Below, piece by piece: positions 55,290-64,000 of a stretch of 64,000 nucleotides of DNA. Within the stretch, counting starts at the first letter, position 1, and each line of letters starts with the position of its first letter. The DNA lies in NCBI RefSeq assembly GCF_029852145.1, contig NC_079976.1, forward strand, positions 3,100,001 to 3,164,000, read 5' to 3'. The position numbers and the translations under genes are program-made. Origin of the DNA: Microplitis mediator (taxonomy: Eukaryota; Arthropoda; Insecta; Hymenoptera; Braconidae). The notes below the pieces were generated by a model. The model made no database searches. It had not been told where the DNA came from and saw nothing but the letters and a program-made list of their open reading frames with translations.

Positions 55290-57440
55290 TATATAAATTG
55301 AATAGATATTATAGATATTCAGTCCTAATTAATAAAAAAAAAAAAAATGATGAATTAAAATTGATCAGAGCAGAATATTATCGATTTATCGATAAGGCAT
55401 GCCTTCGAAAATGACTGCAGAACCCTTAAACATACCATAAGGCAGTTGTGTAAACAATTTGACGATAACGACAGCCAAGTTATGGCATATATTCCAAGTT
55501 AATGATACATATCTCATGTGTGTTATGTCTTGAATGTCTCTCTGGTTGCTCTGGAGTCGCTGTCTCGTCGATAGCGTTGAAGTTGCATCGAATGATAGGC
55601 AGGCGAGCGCAGACTAGAGACAGGGTCGGAGTGTGAAGGGCGAAGATATGAGAGGCCAGTAATGGCTGGTAATGGGTTGATGGGTTGATGGGTGGGAAAT
55701 AGGCCTCGACAGCCAAAGCTCGGGCACGGTTGCAATGAGGCTGAGAGCTTGCGGTCGCATGCCACGACCTAACCATGTCTGGCACACGTTCTACTCCTAC
55801 TACTTGCGTCTCGTGTATAGTCTGTCAGAATCCCAGCAATGCAGATCAAGAGTTTACACGATGACAGGGTTATGCCTCTCTGATTAAAGCTTCCTCTCAT
55901 GTTTCCTCCGGAACTCAAAAATATTTTTCATCATTTATTTTGTTTGATAAAAATTATAAACCAACCGATGGAATAGTAAATTGACCATGCAAACAATCAT
56001 TTAGCTGACGTTTGGTAAATAAATTATGGACGCAAAGCGAGCCGTGGAACGCAAACACTTGATATGTTTCGATGCAGTGACAGAGACACGATACGAGAAT
56101 CCATAGAACTCTCTGTGTCTTATCGAAATCAAAGAGAACGTCAGTGCGCACAAACATTCAAACTGATTACATCTAAGCAATCACATGTGTTCCATTATGG
56201 ACCCAGTTATGCATTCCATAAATATTTATTTACTCAGCGTATTTATATTGATAATTAATAGACATATAAATATCACTAATTATTTGTCATAATATGTGGC
56301 AATTCTACTGTTTGCATAAATAGCAACAATTATTTAATTAATTAATAATAAATTGTGAATTTAAAAAAACTGTGACAAATTAAATGAATTAATTAGTACA
56401 CAAAGCTTTTGAGCTGATAGAGTAAACATAATAACTAATGAATCGAATATAGTAGATAGAATCGATTGAGTTCAACTGTTTACGATTACATCAACTAGTC
56501 GTAGTACGGCAGCAGCAAAGCCAGTGCCTAAATTATTTAACGATGTAAACACCTAAGTATAGGTCGAGTGAGCTTGCAAACATTTAGACACGTACTTTAC
56601 CCGTACATTCATACGTTTATACATACGTGGGTGTACCCGTACGGGGGCAATACAAATCGGGGGGAGGGGAATGAGGAGTGGGGGTGAGGTTGCACGCTAG
56701 GGGTTAACAGTAAATGGGGGTTGACGGGGGTGGGTAATTAATAGCAAACCCGTATAAATCAGAGACAGACTGGATGTTACGTTTGGATACGTAGCAACGA
56801 AGCGAAATTATGCCCAGAGGGCTGGTTACCACCTTCATACTACAACTATATACACTAGCTACCTAGTTCCCTTACTCCCTCACTCCCCAGCTACGTATGA
56901 AACCCCCGACCGACAACTATTGCCTGCACTCGCTAATTTTTCAAACGCTCGGCTATAATGGTCCCGGCTAATTACTGATTTTTATCTACATGCCCTCGTA
57001 CTGTGATGGTATATTGCGCTGTGCACGAGCAACTACTGCCGGAGAGTTACATTTAGCTGGCTTCACTGGTAACAACTAACCTGACACACCAGAATTGTGT
57101 GTAGAACTGCGGCTATTATTAACCACCCGGTCTCACTCTAACTCATACACTTTGTACCACTTGACAACACACAAAACCGGAGATTTGTAAACTAACAAAT
57201 TATTCGACAATACCATTTTATACATTTCGCTCGGTTTATCTGATTCGATCCGATTCTGTGGCTTTTCCTATTGGCCTCAAATTAACCCGCGACTCTTTTA
57301 CATCAATATCCATATTGTTTATTTTTTATCGTTATTGTTATAATTCATGAAATAATTTTTAGTTTTTTTGATACCCATTATCATGCTGACAAGATTCTAC
57401 GTAACTTGAAATTTAAAAATAATTATTCAAAATTTGAATT
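55290..57440. other. Gene-free stretch with base-balanced patches
   Basis: Patches at 55440-55880, 56480-56580 and 56640-57200 are less AT-rich, with G runs (56660-56740) but no splice-supported coding frame. They could be conserved non-coding sequence of a distant gene. Confidence 0.4.
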
Positions 57441-57447
57441 ACTTTTG

Positions 57448-57783
57448 CTCATCTTACGGCGAAGAATGAATTAGTTTTACAAAAATGTCTCAAGATGTCC
57501 ATCTTACGGCAATAAATCAACAACTGACATCCAGACGCACATTACGAAATTTTCCATCTTACGGTACAAGCTGCCATGTTACAGTGAAAATTTTATCGCG
57601 TGTATTTTATTCACGAAAAATAAATCCATAAATATCCATCTTACGGCATTAAGCAGATGATATGTATACAAATAATATTTCTGAAAAGAAGGAAATTTTC
57701 GATATTAATTATTTATACATTCAGTGGTCTAAAATTTAACTGTCACTTTTAATTATATTCAAGAACACCGTCCATCTTATGGC
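57448..57783 (+). repeat. Cluster of five CCATCTTACGGC motifs
   Basis: The dodecamer CCATCTTACGGC or a one- or two-base variant occurs at about 57448, 57499, 57554, 57636 and 57772. Several copies are followed by RATAAATSAA-like sequence. Spacing is irregular (about 50-135 bp), so this is a decayed tandem repeat or a cluster of protein-binding sites. Confidence 0.6.
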
Positions 57784-57839
57784 GATAAATGAATTATTTG
57801 AAACCACCGAATTTTAAAATTAATATTTAATTCAATTTT

Positions 57840-58300
57840 TAACTTCCCGCTAAGAAAATTGCAAATTTTCAAAAAAAGGGAAGTTATTAGTTTCGGTCCG
57901 ATTTTCGAAAATCGAGTTTTCATCAGATGTCGATGTTCTTGAGGTCCTAGGAAGCTATTCTGACTACTCCTAGATGGACGTCCGTCCGTGTGTGTGTGTG
58001 TGTGTGTGTGTAAACTTTTTTTGTCCGACGATACCTTTGGAACGAATTAACCGATTTGAATTGATTAGATTTTGGAATAGATCGGTCATGTAGTTTACGA
58101 GCTATACGAAGAATAAAAATGAAAAATTGTTTTTGTTTTTGGTTTTTTGCGTATAACTTATAAACCACTTGCCCGAGTCACCTCAAATTGTAATCAGTTT
58201 TAAGGCTTGTTGAGCCCTTTCAATTGCCACCAAGAACGTTCAAATCAGTTTATTCGTTCCAAAGATATCGTCGGACAAAAATTATACTTTTTCAGTGAAG
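57840..58300 (+). repeat. Interspersed repeat family R, copy 5, with (TG)n
   Basis: The fullest copy: AACTTCCCGCTAAGAAAATT at the left end, the GATTTTCGAAAATCGAGTTT motif, a TG tract at 57988-58010, then GAACGAATTAACCGATTTGA. It is cut by the TIR element at 58304. Confidence 0.8.
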
Positions 58301-58303
58301 GTA

Positions 58304-58597
58304 CACGGAGAAAAATGTTCGTTCGAAACCTAGCAATTTTTATTATGCTGTCGACGAAACTTGAAACAGGAAGGAAAGCATCCAAAAAATTATTATGATA
58401 CGAAAAATTATTATGCTGTATCATAATACTTACTACGCACGAGACACTTGTCGATAAGATTTAATAAAAATTACTTCCATACATTATAATAATTGTGATG
58501 CGGCACAATAATTTTTTGGATGCTTCCCTTCCTGTTTCAAGTTTCGTCGACAGCATAATAAAAATTGGTAGGTTTTGAACCAACATTTTTCTCCGTG
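58304..58597. mobile_element. 294-bp palindromic TIR element (CACGGAG family)
   Basis: The two arms are near-perfect inverses over more than 120 bp (from CACGGAGAAAAATGTTCGTT to a central region without coding sequence), with TA on both sides. It is the complete form of the half elements at 12210, 17470 and 37993. Confidence 0.9.
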
Positions 58598-58599
58598 TA

Positions 58600-61090
58600 T
58601 GTTTTACCGGCCTAACAAATTTTTGAGCTCGAAGAGTGATTTTAAGATTTTTTTAAAAATATTTGCAATTAAATAAGAAAATTAATTAAATGCAGCATAA
58701 ATTATTAAGTTAATAAAAATTGAAGCATAAAATCAAGTACGATTCCGGGACAATTGTGGCATTTGAAAGTTTGTTAAACTTCTTATCAGTATAAAGCTGG
58801 CAATAGTTAGTGCGTTGTTCCAAGCCAATGGATATAGTTACTTCCACTTCCACTTGCACCACTACTTCCACCAGGAGAAGCATCTAGACACCTTTGTACT
58901 TAGCGTAACCCATGTAAGCTCACGCTACAACAATTTCACCCTCTTTCTTATACACTCATTCACACTAGACTCAAACCCACCCCCTCAGCAGCTACTTCAG
59001 AACCCTTTCTCCCTTACACTCTCCTCCGCTCGGATGTTATGAAGTTGTGTTGAACTTTTCCAGAGCATAGTTTGCAGAACAACCCCCGGGTGACTTCCCA
59101 GGGCTTTACCTTCAGCTTATGACATGCTAACTCTACAGCAAACTTACTTTAATATCAACATATTTTAATCTTTAATTTTGAAATTAACACTTTTAAATAC
59201 ACCGCTACCACAATCAACGAAAGCATTCTCTATAACCCCCTTTTTTCCTTTAAACCGAAAATAAAAATACCAAATCAAACAATTTATCAATAAATCAGCA
59301 ATGCTGATGAAAAATATTTGAAATTTACGAATAGACAAAAGCTTTGATGTATTGTTGGTCTAGTTGTTTTGTAACGTGGGTTTATTGTTTTTTTTTTCCC
59401 TCGAATGCTTTTTATTTAAAAATATAAAGCTCTCTCTGATGCACGCATGGTTTTATTTTAAAAATTTACCCGGGAGCAAATGAAACGAGAGAAACGCGTT
59501 AGAAATTCTCGGCATTACAAACCTCCTGTTGTATAGACGAGTATACAGTGTCAACTTTATACTTGAACAGTGTTCGTATTAGTAATAGAAGGAGTGGGAG
59601 CAGTAAGTATATATGCAAGCAGTAACAAAATATATATAGCACACAAGAAGGGAGAAATAGTTAACTTACGAGGGCAACTTTGAGGGACGTAGTAACAGCA
59701 TTACAATGTTATTAGATTTACCGCAAGCACCTCAACCCCGGAGGCTCTTGCCAGTAGACCGAATTACACCCACTGCAGAGTATATATAAGTAACCCCCTT
59801 ACTAGGAAGGTTATACATCCCTCTCTTTATATATTAATTTATGCTGCTACAACTCAAACGCGGCTGACTGTTTTTTGAATAAAGATGATACTTTTTTGCA
59901 ACGAGCCTCGAAATTACTAATATAAAACAATGGGAACAAGGAAATTCCGAGTGGTACTGGTGCTATTGAGTGGGTACCTTTAAGATAAGGGAGTAGTTGT
60001 AGCGGTTGCAGGTTCCTCATTCCCCGATTCGGCTCATACGTTTCCGCTATCTGACGCTAAACGGCACACCGCGGCGGCGCTTCCATCCCACGATCATTTT
60101 ATAGCAGAAAGGGACGACGTGTGTGGTACGGTGTACATTGCTCTCTACATAATACTCCAGCACATTACTGTCGAAAACCAGAGATAACGCAAATTTAGAA
60201 CACCGAGACGGATATTTTTTTATTTTTCCAATGGGTAACTGAGTTTCGGTGGAAAAATAGCTTTGGTTGGGCGATTCCATTGTCTTGGCGGATAAAGAAG
60301 CAAATTGATTTCTGGAATATGGGAAGGATCGAAATTTTTGTTTGAGAGACGAGATATAGATATTAGTTTTGTGGATCTTCAGGGATTACAAAATATAGAG
60401 AAAATTTATAGAAAATCATAAGTTGTCACACTCCAAGAAAATCTATAGAAAATTGATAGAAAATCTGGACTTGTCACATTTCAAGAAAATTTAGGACGGA
60501 ATTTAAAAGGGAAATAGAAAATTTTCCAAAGACGTTTTCAGAAAATTTCATGTATTCGTCACGGTATAGCTTATGATTATTAATATCGTGCGAAAAAAAA
60601 GATGAATTCTTATTTTATTCCGTTTTTAATGTACGGACAAAATTTTTTTGATAACATTTATGAATTTTTTACTACTAAGATTATTTGTACGAACGGAATT
60701 TGGATTCACGATAGTTTGGATGAATACGTATATTTATCTTTTAAAAAACCATTAAAATTTGCTATTGAGTCTCAACTATAAAATGAATGCACGACATTTT
60801 TCAAGTGTCAGCAGACGAAAATGTATTTCTTCATTTTGTAATTTTCCACGGATAGAAGTTCAAAAACTATTAGGTTTTTACACAATGCTGGTTTAAAAAT
60901 TGATTATTTGTTATAAAGATTAATAATGGTATGCTCTCCAAAGAAATATATATTTATAACTAATATACAATTATTCAAAACCAACAAGATAAATTTACGA
61001 TAGTAAAAAAAATACTTTTTTTGATGTTGATTAAAATTTATTTATTTTGCTGTTATTAGATAGAGACTTTTATAATTTTTTGCCGATATT
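58600..61090. other. Gene-free stretch before gene B2
   Basis: It holds a few pyrimidine-rich patches (58840-59040) and a short CGGCGGCGCTT patch at 60073. No splice-supported frame. Tandem AGAAAATCTATAGAAAATTG-type units at 60400-60500. Confidence 0.45.
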
Positions 61091-61928
61091 TACAATTATT
61101 TGAATATCATGAGAGCCAAAAATCCTCCATAGCCAGGGTGACTGCGATAATACCAACCGATTTCACGAAGAGGCTCAGGCGCCTTTTGATCGGTAACGAT
61201 CTCCTGTAAGTCAACATACGGAACAACGTGTTGCATATAACCAGAACCCTCATCAGATCCACAAAATGAAATTTTATTTGCGCATGATTTACTGAGTTCG
61301 TAATTCGATCCTACCAAAGCCGTAGGTAACAAATAACCCCAACAACCTGACGATAAGCTGGAGACACTGAAACGAATTAATGAACTAATTAATAAAATAT
61401 TAACAGCACTGAAAATGACATAAATTTGAAACATCTCGATAACTGAAGCAGCCTAATATTCAAATAATAATATACAATTACCTCCCAGAACATTAACTTT
61501 CCTTTAAAATTTCATCTACATTATATTTGAAATCGCCGTCGTCATTAACATAGCGTCCACGCAATGACTGACCGAATGTGATGCCTGCATAATAATGTAA
61601 AAAAACTAATAATTAAAAACTGTTTCTACAAACAATAGTGATTACTAAAACTATCATAAATAAGTGACCTGTTACGACTGCATTCTCTGGCAATTTCATA
61701 TCTTCTAATATGATTTCTAGACTACCGTAACTAGGTGCCCTACCATGAATAACTTTTTTCGCTGAATTACATTTATCAGTACTTTTCCACATCAAACTAT
61801 TGGGATCAATGCATCCTCCCGATAATATACCTTGTTGAAGTTCAAGGTAAATTACGTTACTATGTCTTTTAAATCTCACGCCAGTTGCAACACTAAAAAA
61901 AAAGATTCATTTAAAAAGGACTCGACAG

Positions 61929-62036
61929 TGTAAAAAATCAAGAGTCAGTCAAGCTACTGCAATGTTAAAGTTATCAGTGTTAAATTTAACCACAAACATC
62001 ACACTGGTGTTAATTTTAACACTGTCTTTTATACAG
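61929..62036. mobile_element. Relic of a CACTGTAAAAA-type TIR element in B2 intron
   Basis: CAGTGTAAAAAATCAAGAG and, at the other side, AACACTGTCTTTTATACAGG, with internal GTGTTAAATTTAAC units as in the 44462 element but degenerate. Confidence 0.5.
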
Positions 62037-62104
62037 GGTAGTGCCTTAGATGCATTTCTCGGATAAAAAGTATCGAATTTATAATTAAATAATGAAACTC
62101 ACTA

Positions 62105-62866
62105 CACGGAAAAAAAATTCTAATTAAATTTACGATAATAATATCGTAATTTGTCCTATTGATTATTGTAGTGGTGGACTAGACTTTTACAATCGTAATT
62201 TTTACGATGTAGGGTTGGAAATTTCATTTAAGAAATAATACTTCAGAAAAATAATACGAAATCTTAAGCTCTTCAATATAAATTACGATGTGAATATCGT
62301 AAAATTTGAAGAGAAATTTTAAATAAAAGAATAAAATAATAATCGTTCGGCAGTTGGATTCGAACCTGAGTCTTTCTGAGTGCGAAGTGTCCGACGCCTT
62401 GGACCACTCGGCCACCGAAGAGCCTACACTTTATATGGTTTTTAAGGTTCATATAAACGATTTGAATAAACATTCATAAGTCATGAGAGCGCCTCTTGCG
62501 GAGGACGCAGTTAATATTTAAAAATTACGATACAATATCGTAATTTTTATAGCTTACATCGTATTATAACAGAGGCAGCACTGTAATATTTATTTTACTC
62601 AAAAGTACTTAGAAAGATAAATATAGGAATAAATATAGTTTTTTAATTGTAATTTTTATTTCTTTTATTTTTACGATGTTAAATTGTAATTTTTGAAGTA
62701 ATTTTTAATCCTAAAAGTCTTTGTTAAAATTACGATGTTAAATAGTAAAAAATATAACCCACATAGTAAATTTTGAAATAAAATATTTTAAAATTTACGC
62801 TAATAAAAGTCTAGTCCACGATTACGATATTAACATCGTAAATTTTGTTAGAATTTTCTTTCCGTG
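62105..62866. mobile_element. 762-bp TIR element at the B2 exon-3 donor, with tRNA-like core
   Basis: The ends CACGGAAAAAAAATTCTAAT and inverse (AGAATTTTCTTTCCGTG) are flanked by TA (62103-62104 and 62867-62868). Removing it restores the exon-donor junction of B1 and B3. Inside are TTACGAT/ATCGTAA units, a second inverted TGGACTAGACTTTTA pair, and the tRNA-like segment. Confidence 0.9.
62343..62419 (-). other. tRNA-Ser/Leu-like segment inside a TIR element
   Basis: On the - strand: TGGCCGAGTGGTCCAAGGC (box A region of a class II tRNA) and GGTTCGAATCC (box B). TTCGG at the 5' side can pair with CCGAA at the 3' side. The anticodon and T stems do not pair properly. It is a tRNA-derived or captured pol III promoter, not a working tRNA. 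The frame starting MAEWSKA here is this segment read as protein. Confidence 0.6.
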
Positions 62867-63491
62867 TATCTATGATCCACTGAAATTGGATCATAACAAA
62901 TGGAATCAACTAATGCACCACGCAGGTCAACCTCGTCATTAAGCGTACGTTCGCACAAACATGTGCAATCGTTACCAGTATGATCCCAATGTGTCCTTTT
63001 TTCGGCTACGGCCCTTGGCTCTCTATCGAATGAGCTTTTGGGGAATCCTATATAAGCTTTACGCGCCAGATCGTATTTTTTTTTGGCATCTTTTCGTCTT
63101 TCGGATTCCTGATTAATTTGTGAAGGATTCCACAATATTATTTATCATTTTCTTACTCTAATATACTATCGTTATCAATGCCAACTTACTTTTTGAAACC
63201 AGCAGTAATGAATGGTACCTTTACAAGAATTTGGATAACTTAGTGACAGTGGAATGACAGATTGACGCCATGATTCAAGTCCATCACATTTACCGGAACA
63301 GTATCCGTCACTTCGTAACAGTTCTTCCTTAACAGTTACTGCGTATATGCTATTAAATCTATCAAAATTGGCTACAAATTGAATACACATTTGAAGTTGT
63401 TACAATAATTCTATTAAATAAATCTTATGAATAAATTTTTGAAAGTAAATATTCCCAACTTAAGCTCTGAGAAGTGAAATGATATAATAAC

Positions 63492-64000
63492 ATAGCGTCC
63501 ACGCAATGACTGACCGAATGTGATGCCTGCATAATAATGTAAAAAAACTAATAATTAAAAACTGTTTCTACAAACAATAGTTATTACTAAAACTATCATA
63601 AATAAGTGACCTGTTACGACTGCATTGTCTGGCAATTTCATATCTTCTAATATAATTTCTAGACCAGTGTAACTACTTGACCAATTATAAACAACTTTTT
63701 TTGCTGAACTACATTTATCAGAACTTTTCCACATTAAAGTATTGGGATCAATTCGTCCTCCTGATAATATACCTTGTTGAAGTTCAAGGTAAACTATGTT
63801 ACTATGTCTCTTAAATCTCACGCCAGTTGCAACACTAAAAAAATTATTTATCAATAAAATGTACTCCAAAGTTCTTAGAAGCACCTAGAAAACAATTATT
63901 TATCATTGGTAATTGAATACAAAAACTCACTATCCGTCATCAACTGAAACTGGATCATAACAAATGGAATCAATCAAATCACCACGCGGATTATTGGAAT
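63492..64000 (-). pseudogene. B3: partial paralogue of B1, cut by the window edge
   Basis: Exon 3 runs from the window edge to 63931 (ICYDPVSVDDG), exon 4 is 63834-63611 (VATGVRFKRHSNIVYLE through LPDNAVVTG), and exon 5 starts at 63526. Exon 5 loses similarity at about 63492, halfway through, and B2 exon 2 follows at 63371 without an intervening exon 6 or exon 1. Exons 1-2 lie outside the window. B3 and B2 appear fused by a deletion. Confidence 0.65.

Larger units (their letters stand above)
61096..63371 (-). pseudogene. B2: damaged paralogue of B1
   Basis: Exons 63371-63190, 63108-62867, 61892-61669, 61584-61482 and 61366-61096 correspond to B1 exons 2-6. The signal-peptide exon is absent. 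A TAA at 61495-61493 replaces the CAA of B1 in exon 5. The TIR element 62105-62866 is inserted exactly at the exon-3 donor. Otherwise the cysteine pattern (DGYCSGKCDGLE, CTCLCERT), the block VATGVRFKRHSNVIYLE and the end WYYRSHPGYGGFLALMIFK are preserved. It is probably inactive. A stop-readthrough or an exon-5-truncated product cannot be excluded. Confidence 0.75.

Noticed and set aside
55480..55785. 101-codon frame on the - strand
   Set aside because: No homology recognised, a competing frame on the same strand, and no splice sites supporting it.
60047..60280. 77-codon frame on the - strand
   Set aside because: Short, no family signal, no supporting splice or promoter context.
62224..62415. 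Frame starting MAEWSKA
   Set aside because: It is the tRNA-like segment read as protein, a known annotation artefact.

Overview
The window is AT-rich, intron-bearing nuclear DNA from an invertebrate, most likely an insect. It has short exons with GT-AG introns, many terminal-inverted-repeat (TIR) elements, (CA)n microsatellites embedded in a repeat family, and insect-type gene families. I suspect a hymenopteran, perhaps a braconid parasitoid wasp, but that is inference from general sequence character and no marker gene proves it.

Positions 2107-40592 hold a tandem cluster of one gene family. Each full-length member has five coding exons. A 7-codon exon 1 joins a hydrophobic leader at the start of exon 2, so the product looks secreted. 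The rest aligns by eye with the annexin core: a complete first repeat (exon 2, with an SGDFG-type turn and a PP...NEL junction), a second repeat split over exons 2 and 3, and a last repeat (exons 4-5) that best resembles annexin repeat 4. The glycine-rich GxGT calcium loops are replaced and one whole repeat seems absent. I call them secreted annexin-like proteins (SAL, my label). Intact full-length models are SAL4, SAL5 and SAL6 (+ strand) and SAL7 and SAL8 (- strand). SAL0, SAL1, SAL2 and SAL3 are broken. Single-repeat relatives lie downstream of some full-length genes (11588, about 17100, 38491). Units SAL3, SAL4 and SAL5 each carry two alternative-looking first exons. A 110-bp non-AT-rich element with CRE and E-box motifs lies upstream of SAL1 and SAL7 in the same relative orientation.

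From 42565 to the right edge lies a second multi-exon secreted family, all on the - strand (B1 intact; B2 and B3 damaged and apparently fused by a deletion). It has conserved cysteines and VTG-RF and GGF-ALK motifs that recall the arthropod DUF4803-type family. The stretches 29.7-34.3 kb, 45.2-57.4 kb and 58.6-61.1 kb hold no convincing genes.

Mobile DNA shapes the whole window. A truncated jockey-like non-LTR element inside a 2.7-kb-loop inverted repeat breaks SAL0. There is a solo LTR with 4-bp target duplications upstream of SAL6, and at least a dozen TIR elements, most with TA target duplications. Two of the TIR elements carry tRNA-like sequences. Comparing paralogues gives empty sites for several insertions, so their boundaries are seen rather than guessed.
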